Shown in pieces: positions 49,521 to 57,510 of a stretch of DNA of 64,000 bases; position 1 is the first letter of the stretch, and every line of letters starts with the position of its first letter. Position numbers and translations under genes: made by a program. The notes under the pieces were generated by a model. The model was not told the DNA's origin and ran no database searches. It saw only the letters and a program-made list of their open reading frames with translations. Location of the stretch: assembly GCA_963714035.1 (NCBI GenBank), contig OY970224.1, forward strand, positions 1,488,001 through 1,552,000. The letters are read 5' to 3'. Source of the stretch: DATFVB01 sp963714035 (GTDB taxonomy: Bacteria; Acidobacteriota; Thermoanaerobaculia; UBA5066; DATFVB01).

Positions 49521-51548
49521 TCACCAGATCGTGCAGCGATCCGCGCGTACCATCGGTTCCCCCCCCTTGCATCTGAACGCCTTCTCGAACTCCGGCATGT
49601 TCGACGGCGCCGCGATCGCGCGGAAGCGGTCGAGGGGATGCGGATTCGTCACGACCATCACGCGCTCGGATTCCGGTCGGTCGTTCTCCGCCCAGACGCG
49701 CGCGTACGACAGGAAGAAGCGCTGTTCCGCCGAAAAGCTGTCGATCGGCGCGGGCGCGGGCTTGCCCTCGAGGCTCTTCTGGAACGCCTTCCACGCGATC
49801 TTCAGTCCGCCCAGGTCGGCGATGCTCTCTCCGAGGACGAGCTTTCCGTTCTCGTTGAGGCCGGGTTGCACGACGTACCCGTCGAACTGCTTTTCGACGC
49901 AGGCGGCGCGCTCGCCGTAGTTTTTCGCGTCCTCCGGAGTCCACCAGTCCCGGAGGTTTCCCTTCGCGTCGAACTTCCTTCCCTGATCGTCGAAGCCATG
50001 GGTCATTTCGTGGCCGATCACCGCGCCGATCGCGCCGTAATTCACGGCGTCGTCCGCTTTTCCGTCGAAGAAAGGAGGCTGAAGGATCCCCGCCGGGAAG
50101 ACGATCTCGTTCTTCGCCGGGTTGTAATAGGCGTTGACGGTCGGGGGCGTCATCCCCCACTCCTTGCGATCGACGGGCTGGCCGATCTTCGCGAGCTGGC
50201 GGTGGAACTCGAAGGCGTCGCCCGCAGCGACGTTGGCGGCATGGCTTTCGCGCCCGACCCGATACGCGGAGTAATCGCGCCACTCGTCGGGATACCCGAT
50301 CTTCGGCGTGAACGCGGCGAGCTTCTCCCGGGCCGCCTTGCGCGTCGCTTCCGACATCCACGGAAGGGTGGTGAGGTCTTCGCTCAGCGCGGCGATCAGG
50401 TTCTTCACCAGGGCGTCCATGCGCGCCTTCGACTCGGGCGGGAACGCCGCTTCGACGTACTTCTGGCCGAGCGCGAACCCGAGCTCGTCGTCCGTCGCGG
50501 CGACGCATCGCTTCCAGCGCGGCAGGATTTCCTTCGTGCCGTTCAGGATTCGTCCGTTGAAGTCGAAGTCCTCCTCGACGAACTTCGAGGAGAGCGTCGG
50601 CGCCGCCGCGGCCACGAGGTGCCAGCGGAGATAGGCCTTCCAGTCGGCCATGGGAACTTCGCCGAGCTCGCGGTCGAGCGCCCGGAAGAACTCCGGCTGG
50701 GCGACGTTCACGTCCGACGGGGGCGCGTCGACGTCGCGCAGGTAGGCCTTCCAGGAAAACGCCGGGCCGATCGCCTCGAGCTGGGCGACCGTCATCCGGT
50801 GATACGTGGCGTCGGGATCCCGCCGTTCGACGCGGGTCATGGAGGCCTTCGCGAGCCGGGTCTCGATCGCGACGACCGTCTTCGCTTCCTCCGCCGCCTT
50901 CGCCGCATCGTCGCCCAGGAGGGCGAGCATCTTTCCGACGTGCGCGAGGTACTGGTCGCGGATCGTCTTCGTCTTCTCGTCGTCCTTCGTGTAGTAGTCG
51001 CGGTCCGGGAGGCCGAGCCCGCCCTGAAAGGCCCCGGCGATGACTTCCTCGCTGTTCTTGCGGTCCTGCTGCGATCCGAACCCGAAGAGCGCGGGGACGC
51101 CTTCTTCGTGGAGACGCGCGACCTCCGCCTCGAGCCCGGCCCGGTCGGCGATCCGCGCGATCCGGTCGAGCTCCGGCGCGATCGGCTTCGCGCCCTCCGC
51201 CTCGATCTTCGTCTGGTCCATGCACGCGGCGTAGAAATCGCCGATCTTCTGCTCGTTCGAGCCTGCCGGCGCCCGCTTCGCGGCGGCGTCATCGAGAACT
51301 TTCTTCAGGACCTCGCGGTTGTGATCCGCCAGAACGGTGAAGCTCCCCCACCGGGAAAAGGAGGCGGGGATGGGATTGCTCTTCAGCCATCCCCCGTCCG
51401 CGTACTGGTAGAAATCGCGGCAGGGGCTCGCCGTGGGATCCATGTCGCCGGGCGTGATCGCCGGGGCGGGGCGCGCGGCGAGCAGGAGCGCGGCGAGCGC
51501 GAAAAGGGCAGCGGCGCGGAGAATCGGAACGCGGGCGGAAGCGATCAT
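49521..51548 (-). CDS. M13 family zinc metallopeptidase (neprilysin-like), exported
   Basis: This is a 675-residue enzyme with a signal peptide (ILRAAALFALAALLLAARPAPA). The mature N-terminus DPTASPCRDFYQYADGGWLK is the usual M13_N opening. The active site is in the C-terminal third: GAVIGHEMTHGFDDQGRKFD (HExxH) with the third zinc ligand in LGESIADLGGLKIA, and NAYYNPAKNEIVFPAGILQP before it. The C-terminal CTIW is the classic M13 end. It probably degrades peptides in the periplasm or outside. GAGGAG precedes the ATG by 6 bp. Confidence 0.94.
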   Translation of the reverse strand: MIASARVPILRAAALFALAALLLAARPAPAITPGDMDPTASPCRDFYQYADGGWLKSNPIPASFSRWGSFTVLADHNREVLKKVLDDAAAKRAPAGSNEQKIGDFYAACMDQTKIEAEGAKPIAPELDRIARIADRAGLEAEVARLHEEGVPALFGFGSQQDRKNSEEVIAGAFQGGLGLPDRDYYTKDDEKTKTIRDQYLAHVGKMLALLGDDAAKAAEEAKTVVAIETRLAKASMTRVERRDPDATYHRMTVAQLEAIGPAFSWKAYLRDVDAPPSDVNVAQPEFFRALDRELGEVPMADWKAYLRWHLVAAAAPTLSSKFVEEDFDFNGRILNGTKEILPRWKRCVAATDDELGFALGQKYVEAAFPPESKARMDALVKNLIAALSEDLTTLPWMSEATRKAAREKLAAFTPKIGYPDEWRDYSAYRVGRESHAANVAAGDAFEFHRQLAKIGQPVDRKEWGMTPPTVNAYYNPAKNEIVFPAGILQPPFFDGKADDAVNYGAIGAVIGHEMTHGFDDQGRKFDAKGNLRDWWTPEDAKNYGERAACVEKQFDGYVVQPGLNENGKLVLGESIADLGGLKIAWKAFQKSLEGKPAPAPIDSFSAEQRFFLSYARVWAENDRPESERVMVVTNPHPLDRFRAIAAPSNMPEFEKAFRCKGGEPMVRADRCTIW

Positions 51549-51572
51549 GGGGTCTCCTCTCTCGATCGTTCG

Positions 51573-51578
51573 AGTATA
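51573..51578 (-). promoter_or_regulatory. Probable -10 box of the M13 peptidase gene
   Basis: TATACT on the minus strand lies 25 bp before the ATG at 51548. No good -35 hexamer is seen at 16-18 bp spacing. Confidence 0.4.
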
Positions 51579-51651
51579 AACGTCCGGATCGCCGAAGAGT
51601 TTCGGCAAAACGACCCCGGGGCGGGGCACTGGCCTTGCAGGAGCTCGATTC

Positions 51652-52347
51652 ATGGGTCTCAAAGAATACAAGCGCAAGCGCGATTTCCGGGTCACGCCCG
51701 AGCCCGCCGGCGCGGCGAAATCGCGCAAGCCGCGGAAGAGCCTCGCGTTCGTCGTCCAGAAGCACCGCGCCTCGCATCTGCACTACGACTTCCGGCTCGA
51801 GTGGAAGGGCGTGATGCTTTCCTGGGCCGTCCCGAAGGGTCCTTCCCTCGATCCCGCCGTCAAGCGGATGGCGATGCCGACGGAGGATCACCCGATCGAA
51901 TACAACGATTTCGAAGGCGTGATCCCGGAGGGGCAGTACGGCGGCGGGACGGTGATGATCTGGGACAACGGCACGTGGGAGCCGGAGCAGGACGACCCGG
52001 GCGCCGCTTTGAAGAAGGGCGACCTCAAGTTCACCCTCCTCGGCAAGAAGCTCAAGGGCTCCTGGGTCCTCGTCCGCCTGAAGCCGCGCGGCGGCGAGTC
52101 GCGAGCCTCGTGGCTCCTGATCAAACACCGCGACGCGTACGCCTCGAAGGAGGACGTCGCCGAGACGAAGCCGCGCTCGGTCGTCTCGAAGCGCATCCTC
52201 ACGGAAATCGCGCGCGACGAGGGAGGAGACATCGAAAAGGCCGCGACCGGCGACCCGCCCGCGGAGATCCGGAAGCTCCTGAAGACGAAGGCGCCGCTCA
52301 AGAGGAAGACGCGCGGACGGCAGAGCGTCTGGAACAGCAATCGGTAA
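51652..52347 (+). CDS. Standalone LigD-type 3'-phosphoesterase domain protein
   Basis: This is a 231-residue protein equivalent to the phosphoesterase (PE) domain of NHEJ ligase D. Metal/active-site residues are in FVVQKHRASHLHYDFRLEW (H38, H42, H44, D46, R48), WAVPKGPSLDP, HPIEYNDFEGVIPEGQYGGG and FTLLGKKLKGSWVLVRL. Ku, the ligase and the polymerase domains are not in the window. Separate PE proteins exist in archaea and some bacteria and trim 3' ends to 3'-OH. The basic C-terminal tail (KTKAPLKRKTRGRQ) could bind DNA. Confidence 0.87.
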   Translation: MGLKEYKRKRDFRVTPEPAGAAKSRKPRKSLAFVVQKHRASHLHYDFRLEWKGVMLSWAVPKGPSLDPAVKRMAMPTEDHPIEYNDFEGVIPEGQYGGGTVMIWDNGTWEPEQDDPGAALKKGDLKFTLLGKKLKGSWVLVRLKPRGGESRASWLLIKHRDAYASKEDVAETKPRSVVSKRILTEIARDEGGDIEKAATGDPPAEIRKLLKTKAPLKRKTRGRQSVWNSNR

Positions 52348-52377
52348 CTGAATAGTTACCGGTTGCGCGCCTGCCGG

Positions 52378-52490
52378 CGCAGTTTGCGAGTGGCGAGTGG
52401 AAAGTTGCGAGTGGAACCGGGGCTCGACTCGGACCTCCACTTTCCACTCGTCACTCGCAAACTCGCCACTGCGCCGTCAGACGTCCGACT
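52378..52490. repeat. Heptad-repeat hairpin (GAGTGGC/GAGTGGA steps)
   Basis: The left part GTTTGCGAGTGGCGAGTGG then AAAGTTGCGAGTGG is mirrored by CCACTTTCCACTCGTCACTC then GCAAACTCGCCACTGCG. Both arms are built from 6-8 bp steps of the form GCGAGTGG. A second, shorter CTCGCCACTGCGCCG follows at about 52513. Another low-complexity hairpin lies at 38804-38963. The 3' end of the minus-strand gene 52477-52821 overlaps it. Confidence 0.65.
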
Positions 52491-52821
52491 TCCGACTCTC
52501 GACGGACCGACTCGCCACTGCGCCGCCAGGCGCCCGACTCGGGACTGAGGCGCCGAAGCGCCGCGACGGGCGCGTCGCGATCAGGACCGCGGCCGTCCAC
52601 GTCGGAACGAGATCGACCAGCGGCACGATCTCGGCGGCGAACGAGGGAAGGAAAGCCCAGTGCCAGCCGACGAGCCAGGTCAGGAGACCCGCGACGGCGA
52701 CGTCGAGCCCGGTATCGAACGGTGAAGCGCCCCCTTCCGAGAACACGGGGAAGATCGCGATCTGGAGGAGGTCGGCCGCGATCGCGATCAGGCGGGCGGC
52801 GACGACGCGCCTGCGCGTCAT
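52477..52821 (-). CDS. Small membrane protein, unrecognised
   Basis: This is a protein of about 114 residues with a basic N-terminus (TRRRVVAARLIAIA) and two or three hydrophobic segments (LIAIAADLLQIAIFPVF; DVAVAGLLTWLVGWHWAFLP; VPLVDLVPTWTAAVLIA). The last 25 residues (ASVPSRAPGGAVASRSVESR) read into the neighbouring repeat and may be an artefact of a lost stop. ATG at 52821 lies 15 bp after the FmdB-like stop; a TTG 33 bp upstream of it is an alternative. The function is unknown. Confidence 0.5.
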   Translation of the reverse strand: MTRRRVVAARLIAIAADLLQIAIFPVFSEGGASPFDTGLDVAVAGLLTWLVGWHWAFLPSFAAEIVPLVDLVPTWTAAVLIATRPSRRFGASVPSRAPGGAVASRSVESRKSDV

Positions 52822-52835
52822 CGGCCCGATGAGGG

Positions 52836-53060
52836 TCAGTCGGTCTCGCAAGCTCCCGGTCCCCGGGGATCTCCGCACGAGCCACAACTTCTCTCCGGAG
52901 CCGTCTGCGCGCGCCCGGAGGACGTCGCGACCGCGAATGCCGAGAAGCGGCGGGTCAGTTTCGCGCTCTCGCACGCCGGGCAGACGATCCGCTCCCCTTC
53001 CGAGACGAGCTCCTCGAAACGGTGTCGGCAGACGTCGCAGGAGAACTCCCGAAGCGGCAT
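52836..53060 (-). CDS. FmdB-type zinc-ribbon protein
   Basis: This is a 74-residue protein with MPLREFSCDVCRHRFEELVS and IVCPACESAKLTRRFSAFAV, the Y/F-C-x2-C ... C-x2-C pattern of the FmdB/CxxC_CxxC_SSSS family. The C-terminal tail contains a further CGSCGDPRG pair, which is common in this family. The role is unknown, thought to be regulatory. It lies 12 bp downstream of the sirtuin gene on the same strand. Confidence 0.8.
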   Translation of the reverse strand: MPLREFSCDVCRHRFEELVSEGERIVCPACESAKLTRRFSAFAVATSSGRAQTAPERSCGSCGDPRGPGACETD

Positions 53061-53072
53061 CGTTCCCGGATT

Positions 53073-53804
53073 CTACGCTTCGAGCGCCGCGAGGATCCGC
53101 GGCAGCGCAATGCCGGAAGGCTCCCGGATCGCCCCCGCGAACATCGGCGAGAGCGCCGTCTCGGCGGGATTGATCTCGAAGACCTGCGCCCCCGCGTCGG
53201 CGGCGATCAGGGCGAGACCCGCCGCCGGATAGACCTCCGCCGAGGTCCCGACGACGAGATAGACGTCGGCCGAACGCGCGGCCTCCTGCGCGTCGGCCCA
53301 CGCGTCGACCGGAAGCGGTTCGCCGAACCAGACGATGTCGGGCCGCATCATCGCGCCGCACGCGGGGCAAACGGGAGGCAGTACGTCGAGCGGCTCGAGA
53401 TCCTCGTCGGTTCGCCGGCACCGAACGCAATACCGGCGCTCGATCGACCCGTGCAGCTCGACGAGCTCGCGGCTTCCGGCCCGGCGATGCAGGCCGTCGA
53501 CGTTCTGCGTCGCGAGAAGAAAGCCGGAGAAACGCGCCTCCATCGCCGCGAGCGCGGCGTGGCCCGCGTTCGGCCGCGCCTCGCGGGCGTTGCGCCTCCG
53601 CATCTCGTAGAAGCGCCACACGCCTTCGGGGTTCTCCGCGAACGCTTCGGGGGTCGCGACATCCTCGATCCGATGCCCCTCCCACAGCCCGCCGGCCCCG
53701 CGAAAGGTCGCGATACCGGATTCGGCGGAAACGCCCGCGCCCGTCAGCACCGAGACGCGGGACGCCGAGCGCAGGACGGAGACGAGGCGGTCGAAGTCGT
53801 TCAT
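53073..53804 (-). CDS. cobB: NAD-dependent protein deacylase (sirtuin, CobB-type)
   Basis: This is a 243-residue class III sirtuin. NAD-binding motifs are LTGAGVSAESGIATFRG, TQNVDGLH and VVGTSAEVYPAAG. The catalytic His is H118 (ELHGS). The structural zinc is held by C126, C129, C146 and C149. Y66 and R69 in WRFYEMRRR match the Tyr-x-x-Arg pair that lets SIRT5/CobB recognise succinyl- and malonyl-lysine, so deacylation beyond acetyl is likely. The start is ATG; the stop is TAG. The next gene is divergent. Confidence 0.93.
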   Translation of the reverse strand: MNDFDRLVSVLRSASRVSVLTGAGVSAESGIATFRGAGGLWEGHRIEDVATPEAFAENPEGVWRFYEMRRRNAREARPNAGHAALAAMEARFSGFLLATQNVDGLHRRAGSRELVELHGSIERRYCVRCRRTDEDLEPLDVLPPVCPACGAMMRPDIVWFGEPLPVDAWADAQEAARSADVYLVVGTSAEVYPAAGLALIAADAGAQVFEINPAETALSPMFAGAIREPSGIALPRILAALEA

Positions 53805-53956
53805 CGATGAAATCTTACCGTCGCTCGCGCGCGGGGGCCCCGCGACGCGGATCGGTAACTCCGGGGGGTCTCGATTCGTTAATTGCCCGGAGAAGGGCGC
53901 AACCGTCGGGGAAGCGGATTGGGCGCAACGAATGTGCCGTTTCCGCGGGAGGCCGC

Positions 53957-55435
53957 TTGGGGGAAACCGTCGAGTCCACGACACGAGCCGTCAAATCCGG
54001 ACGCCGCCGGTGGCCCCTCTGGCTCGGGGCGGCGGCGGCGCTGTCACTGGTCGCCGGAATCGTCCTCTGGGGCACGCGCGCGCGCAAGCCGAGGTACGTG
54101 ACGGCCCCGGTGACCCGGGGCGACATCCAGCGCAGCGTCGGCGCCACCGGCGCGTTGAACCCCGTCGTGACCGTCCAGGTCGGATCGTACGTGTCGGGAC
54201 CGGTCAAGTCGCTGGCCTGCGACTTCAACACCGAGGTGAGGATCGGCCAGCTCTGCGCGACGATCGATCCCGTTCCGTTCCAGCTCGTCGTCGATCAGGA
54301 CCGGGCGCAGCTGGGCACGGTGATCGCCCAGATGAAGAAGGACGAGGCCGCCCTCCTGTACGCGAAGATCGCCTGGGAGCGCGACTCGAAGCTCGTCGCC
54401 GAGGGGACCGTTTCCCAGGACACCGTGGACAGCGAGAAGAGCGCGTACGATCAGGCGGCGGCCCAGGTCGGCCTCGACCGGGCGTCGATCGTGGACAAGC
54501 AGGCCGTGCTGAAGGCCGCCGAAGTCAACCTCGCGTACACCAACATCGTGTCTCCCGTCGTCGGCACCGTGATCACGCGCTCGGTCGACGTCGGACAAAC
54601 GGTCGCGGCGAGCCTGCAGAGCCCGACGCTGTTCCTCATCGCGAAGGACCTGACCCACATGCAGGTCGACACCAACGTGAGCGAGGCGGACGTGGGCGAC
54701 GTCCGGGTCGGGCAGAGGGGCTCCTTCACGGTCCAGGCCTTCCCCGGAAGGACGTTTCAGGGAGAAGTCTCCCAGATCCGGCGCGGACCGATCACGGTGC
54801 AGAACGTCGTCACCTACGACGTCGTGATGGCGGTGCCGAATCCCGACCGCCGTCTCTACCCCGGCATGACCGCCAACGCCCACATCGTCATCGACGAGCA
54901 TGACGGCGTGCTCCGCGTGCCGCTCCCGGCCGTTCGATTCAACCCGAAGGGGCTCGCGGCGCGAAGCGAGGGGCCGTCGGGGGGCGGCGGGGAGCGCGGC
55001 GCCGGGTCTTCCGAGACGCAAGCCTCGCCCGGCGGCCCGGCCGCCGAAGGTGAGCGCGCCGCGACGGAGGGCAGCGGAAGCCGGACCCCGGACGCCGGAG
55101 AGAGCCCGCCCGAGGGACGACGGGAGCGCGGCCGCCGACCCGCGGGCGACCGGGAAGGCCGAGGACCGCATCACGGCCACGGCGTGGGACACGCAGACGA
55201 TCACCGCAGCCAGGTCTGGGTGCTGCTCGACGACGGCAGCCTGAAGGAAGTGCCGGTGATCACGGGCATCGACGACGGCGCCCTGATCGAGGTGTCCGGA
55301 CCGGGCCTGAAGCCCGGCGACAGGGTCGTCGTCAATGCCCTGCTTCCGGAGGGGTCCCGTCCGGGCGCGGAGCGATCCGGACCGCCCGGTTCCAACCCGG
55401 GCCAGGGCTTCCGCGCCGGCGGACCGCGCCTGTGA
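53957..55435 (+). CDS. macA: MacA-like periplasmic adaptor (RND/HlyD family) with His/Gly-rich insertion
   Basis: This is an adaptor of about 492 residues. An N-terminal membrane anchor (RRRWPLWLGAAAALSLVAGI) is followed by a biotinyl-lipoyl half-motif (GATGALNPVVTVQVGSYVSG), a helical hairpin (DQDRAQLGTVIAQMKKDEAA ... DRASIVDKQAVLKAAEVNLA), the second lipoyl half (IVSPVVGTVITRSVDVGQTV) and the beta-barrel. Residues about 335-418 are a low-complexity Gly/Ser/Glu/Arg insertion ending GPHHGHGVGHADDH, which could bind metal. TTG at 53957, with GGGAGG 4 bp before, is the likeliest start; the frame is open further upstream. The macB GTG overlaps its stop. Confidence 0.82.
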   Translation: MGETVESTTRAVKSGRRRWPLWLGAAAALSLVAGIVLWGTRARKPRYVTAPVTRGDIQRSVGATGALNPVVTVQVGSYVSGPVKSLACDFNTEVRIGQLCATIDPVPFQLVVDQDRAQLGTVIAQMKKDEAALLYAKIAWERDSKLVAEGTVSQDTVDSEKSAYDQAAAQVGLDRASIVDKQAVLKAAEVNLAYTNIVSPVVGTVITRSVDVGQTVAASLQSPTLFLIAKDLTHMQVDTNVSEADVGDVRVGQRGSFTVQAFPGRTFQGEVSQIRRGPITVQNVVTYDVVMAVPNPDRRLYPGMTANAHIVIDEHDGVLRVPLPAVRFNPKGLAARSEGPSGGGGERGAGSSETQASPGGPAAEGERAATEGSGSRTPDAGESPPEGRRERGRRPAGDREGRGPHHGHGVGHADDHRSQVWVLLDDGSLKEVPVITGIDDGALIEVSGPGLKPGDRVVVNALLPEGSRPGAERSGPPGSNPGQGFRAGGPRL

Positions 55436-57510
55436 CGACGCCGATCCCGCCCGCGGCCATCGACGTCCGCGACGTCACGAAGATCTATCGACTCGGAGAC
55501 CAGGAGATTCACGCGCTCCAGAGCGTCAACCTGAGGATCGAGCGAGGCGAGTTCGTCGCCATCATGGGCGCGTCGGGCTCCGGAAAATCGACGCTGATGA
55601 ACCTGATCGGCTGTCTCGACCGGCCGACCGCGGGAACGTACCTCCTCGACGGGACCGACGTCGCCGGCCTCGACGAGCCTTCGCTCGCCCGGATCCGGAG
55701 CCTGCGGATCGGCTTCGTCTTCCAGAACTTCAATCTGCTCGCCCGCACGAGCGCCGCGGAGAACGTCTCGCTGCCGCTTTTCTATTCGGGGCAGCTCGCG
55801 GGCGGCGCGAAAAAGGTCGCGGAGGCGCTCGCCCTGCTCGGTCTCGCCGAGCGGGAGGACAACCACCCCAACCAGCTCTCGGGCGGTCAGCAGCAGCGCG
55901 TGGCGATCGCCCGCGCCCTGATCAACAACCCGACGATCCTTCTCGCCGACGAACCGACGGGAAATCTCGATTCGAAGACCGCCCGGGAGATCCTCGCGAC
56001 GATCCGCCGTCTCAACCGGGAACGGGGACTGACCGTCGTTCTGGTCACGCACGAAGCGGCGCTCGCCGAAACCGCCGACCGGATCGTCACCATGAGCGAC
56101 GGCGTCGTCGTCTCGGACGAGCGAAGGGTCGCGCCAGCGCCCCTTCCCGCGCTGGCGCTCGTCCCGCCGCCGGCCGCCGGCGATCCGCCGCACCTCGGCG
56201 AGACCTGGTCGTTCACGCGCATGGCGCTGGCCGCCGCGGGGAGGGGCATCGGCCGCAACAAGCTCCGCTCGGCGCTGACCATGCTCGGAATCTTCATCGG
56301 CGTGGCGGCGCTGATCGCGATGCTCGCCGTCGGCGAAGGAGCGCGGGCGGCCCTCAAACAGCAGCTCGAGAGCCTGGGCACGAACCTCCTGATCGTGCTT
56401 CCCGGTTCGATCGGCTTCAACGGCGTCCGGTCGGGCATCGGCAGCGCGTCGAGTCTCCGGGTGACCGACGGCGCCGCGATCCTCGAGGAGGACTCCGCCG
56501 TGTCGGACTACAGCTACGTCAACCGGCAGGCCGCGCAGATCGTCAACGGCAACCTGAACTGGTCCACGACGGTCCAGGGCGTCACGCCGAGCTATCTCAC
56601 CATCCGGGACTGGCCGGTGGTGGAGGGCCGCCGCCTCAGCCCGCAGGACGAGGACGAATCCCGGACGGTCTGCCTGCTGGGACAGACCGTGGTCGAGAAC
56701 CTCTTCGGCGAATTCCAGAATCCCGTCGGCGCCGTCATCCGGGTCCGGAACGTCGAGATGACGGTGGTCGGCGTCCTCGCCCGAAAGGGCCACTCGGCCT
56801 CCGGGCAGGACCAGGACGACACGGTCCTGATCCCTTTCCGCACCTCGCAGGAGCGCGTTCTCGGAATCGCGGCGCCCGGTTCGGCCCAGGGCCAGTCCAC
56901 CGTCTTCACCGTGCCGCCGAACCCGTTCGGAATCCAGCCCAGGCTGACCGGTTTCGTCCACACGATGTTCGTCCAGGCCCGAAGCGGGGCTCAGGTCAAG
57001 GCGGCGCTGCAGCAGGTCACCGCGACGCTCGAAAAGCGCCATCGGATCAAGCCCGGCCAGCCCGACGATTTCACCGTCCGCGACCTGACGGAGATCGCCG
57101 AGGTGGCGGAGCGGAGCAGCCGCGTGATGGAGCTCCTGCTCGCGGCGATCGCGTCGATCTCGCTCCTCGTCGGCGGCATCGGAATCATGAACATCCTCCT
57201 CGTCTCGGTGACCGAACGGACGCGCGAGATCGGGATCCGCATGGCGATCGGCGCGCGACGCGTCCACGTGCTGATGCAGTTCCTCGTCGAGGCATCGCTC
57301 CTGAGCCTGATGGGGGGCGGCGCGGGCGTCCTGATCGGCGTGGTCGCCTCCAAGGTCATCTCGCTGGCGGCCGGCTGGCCCACCCTGCTCTCTCCGGCCG
57401 TCGTGATCGCCGCCTTCCTGTTCTCGGCCGCGATCGGGATGTTCTTCGGTTACTACCCCGCGCGCCAGGCGTCCCTCCTCGACCCGATCGACGCCCTTCG
57501 CTATGAGTGA
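55432..57510 (+). CDS. macB: MacB-like ABC transporter (ATPase-permease fusion)
   Basis: This is a 692-residue protein. Residues 10-225 form an ABC ATPase: GASGSGKSTLMNLIGCLDRP (46 on), VFQNFNLLARTSAAENV, QLSGGQQQRVAIARALINNP, LLADEPTGNLDSKTAREIL. After a linker, one membrane helix (TMLGIFIGVAALIAMLAVGE), a MacB periplasmic core of about 230 residues and three C-terminal helices follow (LLLAAIASISLLVGGIGIMN; EIGIRMAIGARRVHVLMQFL). This is the MacB topology for tripartite export of macrolides, peptides or siderophores. The start GTG overlaps the macA stop. Confidence 0.93.
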   Translation: MTTPIPPAAIDVRDVTKIYRLGDQEIHALQSVNLRIERGEFVAIMGASGSGKSTLMNLIGCLDRPTAGTYLLDGTDVAGLDEPSLARIRSLRIGFVFQNFNLLARTSAAENVSLPLFYSGQLAGGAKKVAEALALLGLAEREDNHPNQLSGGQQQRVAIARALINNPTILLADEPTGNLDSKTAREILATIRRLNRERGLTVVLVTHEAALAETADRIVTMSDGVVVSDERRVAPAPLPALALVPPPAAGDPPHLGETWSFTRMALAAAGRGIGRNKLRSALTMLGIFIGVAALIAMLAVGEGARAALKQQLESLGTNLLIVLPGSIGFNGVRSGIGSASSLRVTDGAAILEEDSAVSDYSYVNRQAAQIVNGNLNWSTTVQGVTPSYLTIRDWPVVEGRRLSPQDEDESRTVCLLGQTVVENLFGEFQNPVGAVIRVRNVEMTVVGVLARKGHSASGQDQDDTVLIPFRTSQERVLGIAAPGSAQGQSTVFTVPPNPFGIQPRLTGFVHTMFVQARSGAQVKAALQQVTATLEKRHRIKPGQPDDFTVRDLTEIAEVAERSSRVMELLLAAIASISLLVGGIGIMNILLVSVTERTREIGIRMAIGARRVHVLMQFLVEASLLSLMGGGAGVLIGVVASKVISLAAGWPTLLSPAVVIAAFLFSAAIGMFFGYYPARQASLLDPIDALRYE

